From: Thamnaconus septentrionalis
Taxonomy: Eukaryota; Chordata; Actinopteri; Tetraodontiformes; Monacanthidae
Reading direction: 5' to 3'
DNA length: 64,000 bases
Assembly: GCA_009823395.1 (NCBI GenBank)
Contig: CM020503.1
Span: 4,430,501-4,494,500 of the forward strand
The position numbers and the translations under genes were made by a program. Positions 32,601 to 44,039 of the stretch are shown one piece after another. Position 1 is the stretch's first letter; each line of letters starts with the position of its first letter. The notes below the pieces were generated by a model. It ran no database searches. It saw only the letters and a program-made list of their open reading frames with translations, and had not been told where the DNA came from.

Positions 32601-34650
32601 TAGGTGTACTTTAACTCCTTGGCGCCTGGGTCTTCCTGTCGTGGTGGCGCAGGGCTGTGCGCCGCTGGACAGGCTCTTCCCGTTAAGGGCCCTGTGGTTA
32701 CGGGGGGAACCATGTGCCCATTCACCACTGTTTGTTTTCTATGTCATTATGAGTCCAGCCCGCCTCGCGCTGACCGCTCCTCGTCGAAACAGTCCCCCTT
32801 GTTAGACGCTCCCACCCCCCGCCGTCATGGAACCTGTATAAAGACGTTTGGCTGAGATACACCAAGGTGTATGTCTCCGAGGGGTGTATGTCCAAATCAC
32901 ACACACACACACACACCAGCAGCAGCCGCTCCATACGCATGCACTTCCACACGCGCAACACTGCTCTCCTTTCAGCCCTCCTCTCATAATGTTTCTTTAC
33001 TTAACATTTAAAGTTCCTGAAATAGGAACGCTTCCAAGTCCAAACTCGTTCCTCCAAGGCAGCGCGAGCTGAAAAATTGATACGGCTCCGGTCCTGCAGT
33101 GCATCCCGAGTTATTAAGTTTTTGGCAGACATGCCCTCCATCTCCGGGGTCCCGGAAAGAAAAAAAAAAAAAGGATTGAATTCGATTCTGACGCATTGGC
33201 AGCGTAAGGTGGCAGCGGACAGGTGATGTTTTGTCTGCTCGCCGCCCTGGCAGCATCTTCCCGCTGCCTCTTTGACTCATGTGGGGAGACGGAGGTGTTG
33301 TTTTTGACCCGAAAACCATCTTAAAGAGCAGCAGCTAAATGTGGGCAAATGTTGTCCTCAGGATATGAAACCTGGGACGAGGGATGGACTCTGGTAATTA
33401 CCCAGATCCTGACAAATAGCAGGCAGGTAAAAAGAAGACTTGGGTTTTTGGGGTTTTGCAGGTGGAAATGAGCCATATTATCCTGTGAAAATGTGCAAGT
33501 GGAAAGAGAAAAGTGAGCGCACAGACTTGTCCTCTGTGGTCTAGACAGACCAACACACTCTGGGGTGAAGGCGGAGCAAACAAAAGAAGAGCTGTCGAGT
33601 AGAAAACGTAAGAACAAATTTCACGTTAAGTTGGGAAATTACTCTGAGGTCAGAACGTTCGAGGAAGATACGGCAGCTAAAAAAAACCCGCATCATTTGG
33701 TGCTTTCATGGCACATAATGGAAATGAGAGACTTGCCTCATTTAGCACTCCTACACCACTTACACGCTGATGTGAACGACTGTATTTCTGGTTGTCAGTT
33801 GTTCCTCACGGGGAGTGAGTCACCAAACACACTCATCATGAATGCACCGTGAAGGTTATTCAGAATAGACGGCAAAGAAATGAAAGTGCCAGCAGCTACT
33901 TGCTGTCTAAAAGCAACGCCACACGGTTTTTCTACTTTAAACATAGAATTTCAGATATAATTTGAATAGCTTGCATTGATTTGTAACAGGCAACAAACCC
34001 ATGCTATGACACAGCGCCCCCAGCTGACCTGGTGTAGTTGCCTGCCCAGCCCCCACTTACGAGACCATAATTTGCTTTATGTTCTACTTGAGCTTCATGA
34101 ACCAAAGTGGATATTTTCTCTTTTTGGGAGCATCGTCTGTGAACCCTGGAGTTGGTTGGTTCACCACGTTCACGGTCCCTTCAATCCTTTTAATCCTTTT
34201 TCCACCTCCTCCTGATGCTCAATATGAACTATGAGCAAGTCATCCTCACCACATCTTACATGGCAGAGTTGCTGCCATGCGATTGGCCTATTAGCTAATT
34301 GCGTCGACAAGCAGTTGAACGCCTCACCCAGTAAAGAGTCCTCTGAGTGCGGCGTCACAATCGACTCCTGCTTTCTATTTTTTTTTTTTTTTACTGTTGC
34401 ACAGCTGTTAGCGCACGTTGATGGAAACCTGAATCCGGGCACGTTGTTGCCTGTCAGCTGTGGGAACTTACGCATGGACACACACGCTTCAGGGAGTCGC
34501 CTGCATTTCCTGCGCCCGCCGCAGGCGCCCTGACCGGTCGGCCTCGTCACCGTTTGATGATGTCATCTGGAAGGTTCCAGCTCGGTAGCTGGGCGTCTGC
34601 GGTGCGCACGGCTTGGAGACAGCGGCAGGTGCTCCATATCGCAGTGGCTG
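32601..34650. other. No gene; small AC run
   Basis: An AC run lies at 32898-32917 and an A-rich run at 33160-33172. GTATAAAGACG at 32836-32846 is TATA-like but has no supported gene downstream. A T15 run lies at 34380-34394. Open frames are short and unrecognised. Confidence 0.45.
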
Positions 34651-34710
34651 TCACACACACCCACGCACGCTCGCACACATGCACGGACACACACGCTCAC
34701 ACACGCGCGC
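34651..34710. repeat. Decayed CA/CG microsatellite
   Basis: Imperfect CACACGCACG units ending in CGCGCGC. It is an interrupted version of the other CA tracts. Confidence 0.85.
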
Positions 34711-34899
34711 AAAACCACGGCCCTGTGGTCGGCAGGAAAGCTGCGGGACGCAGAACCAAGAATAAGTATCTCCCACAGTGCACGGTGCCGACGTGCACAT
34801 GCATACTGGCGAAACCACACAATACCCACCTATCGAACCCCTCCCAGCACAGCCTCATTGTTCCTGGCAACATTGAGTTCTTGCAAAAGTAATGTTACC

Positions 34900-34920
34900 C
34901 CCACCACCACCACCACCACC
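34900..34920. repeat. CCA trinucleotide run
   Basis: Seven perfect CCA units. Confidence 0.93.
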
Positions 34921-36632
34921 TTAAAGAAAACATTGACTCAATATAAACCAATTACAGAAGCCACATAATTGCCATAATCACAGACTCAGGGGGCTCGAAA
35001 TCAAGAGATCTCCGAGCGAAAAAAAGAGAAGAAGCTTCATCCCCGTGACGAGAAGGAACCGCACCGCTGTGAGAAATCAATTAAAAGCGGATCGAGAGAA
35101 GAGAAACACTCAGGAGCTGCTGGCTTTTCAAACGTCGCCGGGAGCCAGTGGCCTCGCCGCAGCCTGAGGGACTCGGGCTGGCGGTTCCATCCCGGTGAAT
35201 GAGAGCGTGTCACCGGTGTCACTCTGATTGGCCTCCCTGCCGTAACGCGCAAGCTTTTTCCACAAAATTGGCGAGACAGCAGGACGCTCGCTGTCAAAGG
35301 AGTCACCGTGAAAAAGAAAAAAAAAGAAAAGATGCACCTCAATTGCAACACAGCTCAAGCGGGACTGCTGGAGATTTTACTTCCTGATCACATTTAAGTT
35401 GACGAACCTGCCTTGCTCAAAAGATGTCATAGCCCTCAGAGTCGCTCTGCAGGCAGTGGAAACAACTGTAATTAGATGAGTCGGTCGACAGGGAGAGCAC
35501 AAAAAGTTCCCAAACACAGGGCTGGAAAATGTAACAAGTGATCGGATGACTTAGTTTAGTTATTGAGCACTTATTAAACCAGTTGGTGGGGAAGCAATGA
35601 GGCCCTGGTTTTGCTCTTTTTTTAACCCACATTAAGGTCTGGGAGATATTAGGCAGCTGCTTTTCAGCCTTCCATACAAATTTATATTTATATCTAAATA
35701 TATAATGTATATTTATATTTATTCATATATATATAGAGAGATCACTCAAGACTGTTCTACTTGAGTCCAACATGAAGTAAAGAGTAAGTGTGAAAAAAAG
35801 AAGTTAGAAGTGAAGTGATGTAAAAAGTAAAAAATAAAGATCTGAAAATAGATGTAAAATGAGACTTTATGGTCCAGCACAACTTGTCCCTGGAACAACA
35901 CTGACATGGTGAAATACAAGACAGATGTGCAGGTGAACTGTGATAACTTAAGAGGATAAAACAGGGAAAGTCAACAACAATTCAAGTGAGTTACAGATTT
36001 AAACAGGCAACATTAATATTGTTTGCACTTATGTTTACAGATCTTTTGTATGCGTTATAATTATACTAAGAATTTTCTTTTTTTATATGTTAGATTCACT
36101 GCTATCAACCACCACTGCCGCAGAAGAGCAAGAAAAGAGATCTTGAAAATGATGGTGTCGCAGTGGAATGCATGTGTTTTTCTCTATTGTTTTTTTTTTT
36201 TTAATATTTAGGTTGCCTTTGTGCACTTGTTTCAAACAGCTTGTTGAGCATGCAGCCACGCCTGTCAGCTGTGCTTGACCCCATCACGTGCAACAATAGC
36301 CAATTGCGCATGGGGAGGGAGTGTGGGGGTGCGTGGGTATCGGCCACGACTCTGACACAAACACACCTGCGTGAGCAATTACGAGTGTTTGGGAAGAAAA
36401 CAAGAGAGGAATTATCAACACTTGGTGGCGACTAATTTCTTTCGCCACAGAAATATTTTCTTTGAGACGCGCAAGCGGCTTTTTTTGTGTTTGGTTTGCC
36501 ATTTGGCTGCTTACACAAAAAGCTGCTCGGTAATGGCGGGTTTTGCAAAATATAATCACTGTCATGGTGTATTTCCACCTGGTGGGACACGGCCGTCACT
36601 GCGCTGACCGCAGAGTGTGACGCAGTGGCACT
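34921..36632. other. No gene recognised; AT-rich simple stretch inside
   Basis: TTTATA/TATATT low-complexity DNA at 35683-35737, ending in AGAGAG. T-run at 36189-36201. Nothing coding is recognisable. Confidence 0.5.
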
Positions 36633-36924
36633 TTAAAGGTCCAGTGTTTGGCTTTATTTATAATTTTTATATTAGTAAAAGCTTAACATGCTGCCCATAA
36701 ATACATTAATTAAAGTGTATATTTGCAGTACAATAACAGGAATTTGGTGTCTCTACCCTTAGAATGGTTCTCATTAGAGCAATAAGGCTCCTAGTTAGCT
36801 GCCATCTTGCGCCGTCATTTTTTAAGGAAGCCCATGTGACAGTGCCCTAAATCCAAAACATGTCGTCAGGTGAGCTTCTTTAAATACCGGGCTTCCTTGA
36901 AGATTTTACACACTGTACCTTTAA
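36633..36924. mobile_element. TTAA-flanked miniature DNA transposon (MITE)
   Basis: The ends are inverted: TTAAAGGTCCAGTGTTT at 36633-36649 against TTAAAGGTACAGTGTGT as the reverse complement of 36908-36924. TTAA at both ends (36633-36636 and 36921-36924) fits the target-site duplication of piggyBac- or Kolobok-type elements. Near the right end a second inverted pair, AAGGAAGCCC (36824-36833) and its complement (36889-36898), can form a hairpin. The 284-bp interior has no coding capacity, so it depends on a transposase made elsewhere. The interior phrase GCCATCTTGCGCCGTCA and the ends resemble a widespread teleost repeat that I recall. The superfamily is tentative. Confidence 0.8.
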
Positions 36925-37684
36925 GTAGAGGAAGAGTCCACAGGCAAGGCGAAGCTCGCAGTGTTAGCTAACAGTGAGTCGGTGCTAAAGGTTTTCGCAG
37001 GATCGCCTGCTGATGTGACAACCCTTTTAAAAGCAGCACAGCAAATGTGGGACATATTCAGCGTCTACTTAACAAAACCAACCGTCCCGAAAGGCACGGC
37101 TGTTCTTTCATTTTTGTGCATTTCCAGTAAAAGTAACAAAAACGGAATCTTCTGCAGGGCCAACAACAACACTGGGCTCACGGCAGCGTTTCTCTCCACC
37201 GGCCGCTCGGTGCTGCTCGGCAGCCAGTGTAAGTGAGCGCCTCAGCACTTTGGTAACTTATCCTCCCACCGACCCCGGAGCGCACACCGCAGCCTTTGCT
37301 AATCATTCCAACATTTCCATCTTATTAAGTAAGACAATACATTAATTGCAGTGGCATGCCGAGGACTCCCGCCGTGCAACATTAGCCCTCTCTGCTCCGC
37401 CACCAAAGGAAAAAAAAAAAAACTTAGCTGTTGCCGACACCGCGGGGAGAGTTCACGGCTTCCAGCGCTGCTCAGCAGATTAGAGACGTCCGCTGCACAT
37501 TCCTCACCTAATGATTAAATATCAAGCCGTTTATTGTGAGTGTCACTGATTGCGGGAGCCCTGAGATGTTTTGGCTCTTGGCTGGGCCCAGCTGTCCGGC
37601 TTGAGGAGATCTTTTTACCCCTCGCTGGCTAATTTAAAGGCGTGCTCACGCAACAATTGGACTGAGGGAGGGCAGAATGCAGTC
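36925..37684. other. No gene recognised
   Basis: Mixed DNA with an A14 run at 37409-37422. A 91-codon plus frame (36961-37236) has no recognisable domain. Confidence 0.45.
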
Positions 37685-38135
37685 AGTGGCCACTTTATTA
37701 GGCACACCTCATTAGTACGGTACATAAGGTGAGGGGTGTTTGTTGTTCACATTCAGAAGACGACCTGCAGACATTTGACTTCCTGTTGGCTTTCTATGGT
37801 TTCCAACCAGTCTGCCTCTTCTGACCTCTGACCCCTGACCTCAACAAGGCATTTCCGTCCACACGACTGCCTTTCACTGGATTTTTTTTTTTTTTTCTGT
37901 TTTCGGGACCATGAAAATGGTTGTGATGTGGTAGAAAATCCCAGTAGATCAGCAGCAGTTTGTGAAACTCTTGGCCCGCCAACAACCATGTTCACCACCT
38001 TCAGAGTCACTTCATTCATCCATTCTTCCCCATCCCGATGCTGGCTGTGAACCTCAGCAGGTCTACGTTGAGTTGCTGCCTTGTGATTGGCCGCACAGCT
38101 ATTTGTTAAAGTGCAATCAAAGAAAGTGAGTGTGC
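37685..38135 (-). mobile_element. Internally deleted Tc1/mariner element
   Basis: The left edge AGTGGCCACTTTATTAGGCACACCT (37685-37709) is the terminal sequence of a teleost Tc1-like element. Reading leftward from about 38135 on the minus strand, the N-terminal DNA-binding region is recognisable: Met-Val-Val-Gly-Gly, then Ser-Gln-Thr-Ala-Ala-Asp-Leu-Leu-Gly-Phe-Ser (helix-turn-helix, about 37990-37930), then Ser-Ser-Glu-Arg-Gln-Ser-Cys-Gly-Arg-Lys-Cys-Leu-Val (about 37880-37840) and Arg-Gly-Gln-Arg. The minus frame stays open from 38160 to 37753. The catalytic DDE domain is absent, so the element cannot move itself. A poly-A stretch (T15 on plus, 37882-37896) has become a Lys run between the helix-turn-helix blocks. 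The 5' terminal repeat near 38110-38135 is badly decayed. Confidence 0.85.
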
Positions 38136-39036
38136 GGCGGGAATCACATTCTGAAAGCAAAGCGCAGATGAGGAAGTCGTGTTGCTTAATGGGTTTGTCA
38201 GGAATTTATGTAGAAGGGCGAAAAACAAATAAAATAAAATAATGAGGATTTTTATGGGTTCAGTCTTGGAAAAAAATTCTCTTTGGATTTGATTTTCATA
38301 TCCAGATGGATGGACGAACATGAAAATCGCTGTTCATTAGCCAAAACTGCACAACTTCACTGCCATTTTAACGACTGTTTGCACTGTTTTATCGGCTCAG
38401 CGGATATTTACACATTTTACCATAGTTTTACCTCCCACGTGCCATGTACAACCTCCCAACCCCCCTGCCAGACTGACAGAATCCCCTTAAACAAATTTCT
38501 GTAAAATAGATGTTTACTCTAAACCCCTATTTTTCTCCAGTTGTTTCTATATTGGCAGCAGCGCCAGACATATTTTGATTAAATGGTCCCCCCTGGCTCA
38601 TAGTTTAGCCGGCAGGTTTTGGGTTTCACCTAAAATTAGCCATCAGACTCAATTTATTACCTCAATTGAGAGGCTCCAAAAAGTGGCTGTAACACTGGCT
38701 AACCTTGGCCAAGCCATATAGTGTTGCATTTTAATTCAGCGGCAGGAACTGCCAGCCGAGGACAAGCCCATTATGAGTTACACCTTCTTTTTTTTTTCCC
38801 CCTCCTTTCCTGCTTTCCCTCTAACACATAGTGCAGCAGAGGTATTAAATGGTGCAGAAGCGGTGGGTTGACACTAAAATCCGAGACTGGGCAAAGACGA
38901 GTGCTTTCCTTTGTCAGCAGCATGATATAAAACCTGCAGAAGTGCGTTTAAATTTTGCGTAGCCGTGACAGAAAACATGGTTGAAAAGATGCACTGTGAC
39001 AGCTGCTGAAGTCCAGCCGTGTTTTAGCTTCTTGTG
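38136..39036. other. No gene recognised
   Basis: AT-rich, with T-run and C-run pyrimidine stretch at 38786-38821. No element or coding signal. Confidence 0.45.
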
Positions 39037-39069
39037 TTTTATTTATTTATTTATTTATTTATTTATTTT
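39037..39069. repeat. TTTA tetranucleotide microsatellite
   Basis: About eight ATTT units. Confidence 0.95.
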
Positions 39070-39614
39070 AATTCAGAGTAGCGTGTTGGGCAGCGAGGAC
39101 GCCTGCTAAACATCAGCAGCTGTTGGATGACAGAGACCACAGCGGCCTGATCCAGCGCCACAGATGTGTTGCAACCACAGGGGGCGTGAGTGGAGGTGGG
39201 CTTGGCGGGGGGGTCGGCAGGAGAGCCAACGCTGCTGATGTGGGAGTCCCGAATTAATCATTCACAACTCCAGAGTCATTTCTTACAAACACGAACGCTA
39301 ACAAGTCCGCGGGTCCTTTCTTTTTAAAAGTTGGCAACGACTGGCTGCATATGTTTCACTACGTCCCTTCAGCAATGTTGTGCAAATGTTTCAGCGACAA
39401 CTTTCACACACAGGGAATATTTTTGTGTTGGAAAAAAAAAAAGGCCCAATGACAGCGGCTCTGTGATTTCATGCCGCGCCACGAGCTAAATGCTAATTTC
39501 ATGTTTGCGAACGTCGGCAACGGCGCGACACGATGGTAAGACCTCACAGTAACGTGAACACAATGATCGACTGCTGGTGCAGCGACAGTGAGAACTAGAA
39601 ACCTGAAAAAAAGC

Positions 39615-39615
39615 C

Positions 39616-39648
<33 letters not shown>
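39615..39648. repeat. AAT trinucleotide microsatellite
   Basis: About eleven AAT units. Read as poly-Tyr in an 82-codon minus frame, which is not a gene. Confidence 0.95.
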
Positions 39649-41002
39649 CCAAAACGGGCAGCCAGCTGGAGCGCCTGGTGGCGAACGTCGGCCCACGCTA
39701 TGTTTTTAAACTTGATTTGGACGGCTAACGTGCATAAAGAGCAGCGCTTTTCCCTTAACAGGCGACGACGCGGCCGTCAGCCTCGCCCGCCAGAGGTGTG
39801 AATTTATTATCCGGCCACACGTCGGCCCCAAACTCTCGCTCCCTCCCTTCTTGCCCCTCTATCGCTGCTGAAATCAGCCGAGGACTTTTCTCCCTGCAGC
39901 CTATTCTTAGCCGACGCTGCGGCCACTCCGGCAATATTTTTAAAGATTATTATAGCGTTCGCTGAACCTCTCTTCCCTCCAGGCAGACTTCCAGGATTAC
40001 CATTTCTCAATCCGACCCCCTCCTCCCTCCCACTCAGCCCGCCGCCTTCCTCTCCTTCTACCTTTTCTCCCGACAGCGATCCTCGGTTGTAAAATAATAG
40101 AGCATCAGCCAGCAATAATTTGCAGTCCAAACAGGGCAGACGCTGGCTGACGTTTATTGAAACCTCATCTGCCCGCGCCGACTTCTTCTTCTCCTTTTCC
40201 TTTTTTTTCCCCCTCCCTCCCTCTTTTCTTACAACTCCGTCACTGCGTGTTTGTGCAGATGGGGGCCTGAGTCCTGACCGGACGACTGCTGCTTAATAAT
40301 GAGGCCACGGGACGGAGCCGAGAGCCGCTTTCAATTGGCTGTCGTTAATCTAGAGCAGCAACCAGTCAAAGGTGGACGAGTCAGAACGGACCGGCGGGCA
40401 GGCCGGCGGTGACTGCCGCCAGGCAGACGGTCGGCCAATGAGGCTCCGCTCTGGATGGAGGAAGGGCGGACTCTTGGTGCAGTGAAATAATCAACAGGCA
40501 AAACAGAGGGAACGAAATCTGTGGAGATTTTTTTGTATTTTATTTTGACCAATCCAGACGCATTAAATGAGCCAACAGGTCAAAAAATGAAAATGCAGGA
40601 AAATGCAATACTGTGCTTGATAACGTGGCTTTACTATAATCCGTTGGTGTAGTGGAAAAGAAAATTGATTAATATTTTTGAAAATGTATGCATTTCATAT
40701 TAGCAACTCTCTTTTTTAATCATAATAAGCATAATATGCATTTGGATGGAGAGAAAGTCCATTTGTAACCTAAAAGACAACAAGGTTGCTGATGAGAGAC
40801 GCTGGAGAATGATGCTGGAGTCACATGGTTACAACAGGGATGTCCATCCAGCCCACTGGTTTGCTCCCAGTTCATGATCTCAAAACTGATGTTAGTGTAA
40901 CGTCAGGTCCCAGGAGACCGCAGAGGTAGAACAAAGGTTTGTGCAAATGTATTATTTTAAATTCAAAATAGATGTTTTGCTTTTCTCCGGCATAGAATGT
41001 AG
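39649..41002. other. No gene; pyrimidine-rich segment
   Basis: A pure pyrimidine run of 49 nt at 40182-40230 and a pyrimidine-rich segment at 40003-40076. GC-rich between 39660 and 40450, AT-rich afterwards. A 107-codon minus frame (40130-39807), Gly- and Glu-rich, is the mirror of the pyrimidine-rich DNA. Confidence 0.5.
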
Positions 41003-41275
41003 GGCAGCATTGCAGTGGTGCTCGGGCTAGCAAGGAGGCTGTGGGTTGAATTCCAACCTTACATGTTCTCCCCCAGTCTGGCTTCTCTCCAGGTTCTGCA
41101 GCTTCCTCTCACAGTGCACGTTGGACTGACTGGCAGCTCTAAATTGTCTGCAGGTTTGAGTGCTTGTGTGGAAGTGTTGGACTTGTTGGTCCAGATTGTG
41201 ATCCCACCTTCAACCTGAGACAGCTGGGATATAGACCCCTGCGCCCCAGATCAGTGGTGACAGACAGACAGCAGT
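41003..41275 (+). mobile_element. Decayed tRNA-like SINE-type teleost repeat
   Basis: The order GGGCAGCATTGCAGTGGTGC, a B-box-like GGGTTGAATTCCAACC (41043-41058), ACATGTTCTCCCCCAGTCTG, CTTCCTCTCACAGTGCACG, TCTAAATTGTCTGCAGGT, GTGAGTG-like words, then GAGACAGCTGGGATATAGACCCC matches a very abundant teleost interspersed repeat through most of its length. The A box is decayed. It ends in CAGA units where a GGAT tail would be expected. No coding capacity. The same family supplies 7205-7341 and 43507-43547. Family recalled from knowledge, subfamily unknown. Confidence 0.75.
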
Positions 41276-42017
41276 TACTCCAATATTGACAGATGATGTA
41301 GTGATTTCAGTTTTTCAGAGTTTGGCACCCCATCAGCCCCACAGCGGTGGCATCTCTGGATCAGGAAGTGAAACGAAAGCAGAACAGGATCTTGCCTGCG
41401 TCCTTCAGAGAGACTCCGGTTCTCCTCGCTGGAACGCTAACATGCTGACAAAAGAAGATAAAACCGAGGCTTTGGTCTCATCCGTAAACCGACTTCTGAC
41501 TGGCTTTGCACGTGAGGGGCGTTGACGGCCAGTTGGAGAGTTTTCCCGGCCGATGGCGGAGCAGGTGAAGGAAAAGAAAGACGAAGGAACTCTGGCCGAC
41601 AAACAGGTGGTCGAGGGTGAAATGAAACACAAATCTGAAAAGCCCCTCTTACTGGAACTCCCGCGGATTCCTCTGGTCAGCGGTCTGCGAAGACAAACTC
41701 ATGACCACCTTGTACGGCCGAGGGCCCGACCGCAGAGCAGACCGGCCAGAACAGGTTCTGGCGGGCTGGAAAACGCCGAGCACGCCGGGATTTTTCCACC
41801 GTTGTCACCGTTCGCGAGACGCTGGCGAAAAACCCTCTGAAAACACCAAAACACTGCGTCAACAGTCGACGGTGAAACAATTTGTTATACCTTTCCCCTC
41901 CGTCAGGAACCCGGCCCTCGCTACATCTCATAAAGCCTGGGGGGTTTTAATTGAATAAATATTATGAATATAGTCCCGAAATATTTGGCACGTGGAAACC
42001 GCCGCAGACACAGGCGG
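41276..42017. other. No supported gene
   Basis: Overlapping open frames on both strands (41553-41840 plus, 41931-41677 minus), charged and Arg/Lys-rich, with no domain I recognise. Confidence 0.4.
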
Positions 42018-42049
<32 letters not shown>

Positions 42050-42050
42050 A
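42018..42050. repeat. AG microsatellite
   Basis: About 11 AG units, then GGAGAGAGAA. Gives a Ser-Leu repeat on minus. Confidence 0.95.
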
Positions 42051-42614
42051 CGCATATATGTTTGAGCAGACAAAAAGTGGTATAGAGGCGGGCTGGTGTT
42101 TCCTCCTGCAGCTGCCAAAAACAATCTGGCTGCGTGTTTTCCTTCGCTTTCTTTTCCGCAGAATTGGGCACCAGAGACGGCTCCTGCCGCTCAGCGCGGG
42201 CACAGGCGGCGGCTGCCACTCACACCGCTGCCGCCGCCGTGGTGGTGGAGTGGCCACCTGCGCCGTCCCGCCGTCGCTGAGGAGGAACACCAGACGGTCG
42301 ATGTGCAGCCTCCACTTTTCAAAGGCAGTGATTCTCCACCAGTGGGGCTTCAGTGAGCCTTTGCCAGGAAGTAGAACATGTTTAATTAACTCTAGTGTTT
42401 TCATTTTGAAGGGTTCTTTTTTCCTTTTTTTTCGTTATAATGCTGAGTGCCGTCTATTCATACTCCCCATCAGTAGGTGGCGATGAGGCCCTGTGGTGCT
42501 AGTTGACAAATAATCACAAAGCTTTTTAACTTTATGCACTTATGGTTTGCGACATCACCGATTTAAAGTCAAATATCATCATATTTGTATTGCTCACGCA
42601 TGTCTGAAAATAAG
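42051..42614. other. No supported gene; GC-rich patch
   Basis: GC-rich segment 42180-42290 with CCGCCGCCG runs. A 158-codon minus frame (42404-41928) and a 164-codon plus frame (41992-42486) run opposite each other through the AG repeat, so neither is credible. Confidence 0.45.
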
Positions 42615-42636
42615 CATTCATTCATTCATTCATTCA
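42615..42636. repeat. ATTC tetranucleotide microsatellite
   Basis: Five perfect ATTC units. Confidence 0.93.
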
Positions 42637-43506
42637 AAGTGCAAAACAATTTTGTTAGACACACAGAGACTTTTTGCGTTACTGTGCTGATTTCATGGCA
42701 CTATATTTTTGTTTTGTTTTGTTTTCCAGGACGCCTGAGTAACTCCCTGTATTGTTGTTTTGAGTCATCAGAGGTCTGAGAAGCTGAGCACAGAACTTTT
42801 TCTTTCTCCTTCTCCTCTTTTACAGAAAATACAGCCTCCCATCAAGGCTGCTCTCTCTCTCCTGCACACACTAACGCCCTGCACTCATAGACAACTGATC
42901 ATTTCTTCCAACAGGCGGGACGCAACGTCGTCAAGAGCAGAGATTAAACCCGACTTCTCACTGACTGACTTGCCGTGTCTTCGTCTCATCTTGAGGGACG
43001 CAATCTGTCTCTAGGGGGCGCCCCTGAGGCCGCACGCCTCAAGTCTTATTATACGGAATTTGTAATAAGCCGCCCTCAGGGAGGAGAGGGGGGCGGAGAG
43101 TAGAAAAGGAGGGGCATTGAGGGGCGGATGGATTGTCTGGGGAATCAGAGTTTCCAGGTCAGACGGTCCCTCTGGAAGTTCCCTTGAAAGTTTTGGGACA
43201 GTTTTTCTCATTAAAATTGCCATTTTGCTTATTTTTTTATGCAGAAAATTAAAAGTTTTCTTTAAAAATCTCTCTGATTACCATAATTGTTTCATTGTCA
43301 TCTTCAGGAATTCCCAAACTTAAGTGTTGGATTCCAGATATGGTTTTGTTATAATAACCTGCAGCTGTAATATTTTGGCAAGTGAATTAATTAGAAAAAT
43401 GAATAAGATGTCTATGGATAAAATAAATAAATAAATTTACATGCATTTAAATTTTATTTTCCATGATTCTGCTGGCAGAGTGCAGTCTGATCAAAACAGC
43501 AAAGCA
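42637..43506. other. No supported gene
   Basis: Contains one strong acceptor-like tract (TTCTCCTCTTTTACAG ending near 42825) and another (TTTGTTTTCCAG near 42729), but no paired donor with an open frame between them that I would call an exon. AT-rich after 43200. Confidence 0.4.
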
Positions 43507-43547
43507 GCACTTCATCCATCCATCTGTTTTCTATACCCGCTTCCTCC
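43507..43547 (-). mobile_element. Terminal fragment of a teleost repeat
   Basis: TTCATCCATCCATCTGTTTT then CTATACCCGCTTCCTCC is the inverted form of the GGATGG-tailed 3' end of the repeat family at 7205 and 41003. Only about 40 bp survive. Confidence 0.6.
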
Positions 43548-43876
43548 AGCTCGATTTGCAGTTTGTGAGATCCAGTCAGGCTTACTATAGTTAAAAGTGC
43601 TTGGTCAGAGAATTGTTACACACTTGTAAAGAATGTATGTAATAACAATAAAATGGATTTTAAAAATAACAGAAAAACTTTAAATATTTCTTTATTATGT
43701 GTGCGTTTCTTTTTTGTTTGTTTTTCATTCATTGATGTACATTCTGTTATTGACAGCCTAAATGTGGAGTTGTTTAATGCAGGGGGAAGATAAGTTCTAG
43801 ATTGTTAGATTTCTAAACAGGAAGCACAATTATTTATAAAACAGTTCTACGTTGTGTTGCTATAAAAATTGTGCTT

Positions 43877-43878
<2 letters not shown>

Positions 43879-43907
<29 letters not shown>
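43879..43907. repeat. Poly-A tract of 29
   Basis: A29 in an AT-rich region. TATAAAAATTG precedes it, but no AATAAA signal within 30 bp and no gene-like sequence upstream, so a processed pseudogene tail is not supported. Confidence 0.93.
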
Positions 43908-43911
<4 letters not shown>

Positions 43912-44039
43912 GAGTGTAATTTCTGAAGCAGCGAAGATGAAGACTGAGCAAGAGTTCGGGGGGTATTTAAAACAAACAGAAGGAGTTCAGACAAGTGGTA
44001 GAAGTGGGGCGCAGCGCAGAGGTGTGAGCGGGACGGAGG

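Noticed and set aside
41553..41931. Charged plus-strand frame and opposite minus-strand frame
   Set aside because: The frames lie on opposite strands of the same DNA with no recognisable domain.
41928..42486. 158- and 164-codon frames on opposite strands
   Set aside because: Both pass through the AG microsatellite and overlap each other. No domain.
42713..42775. Possible exon after TTTGTTTTCCAG
   Set aside because: The following sequence has an in-frame stop in two frames and only a weak donor (GTCTGA).
43879..43907. A29 as the tail of a processed pseudogene
   Set aside because: No polyadenylation signal within 30 bp, no gene-like sequence upstream, and no flanking duplication seen.
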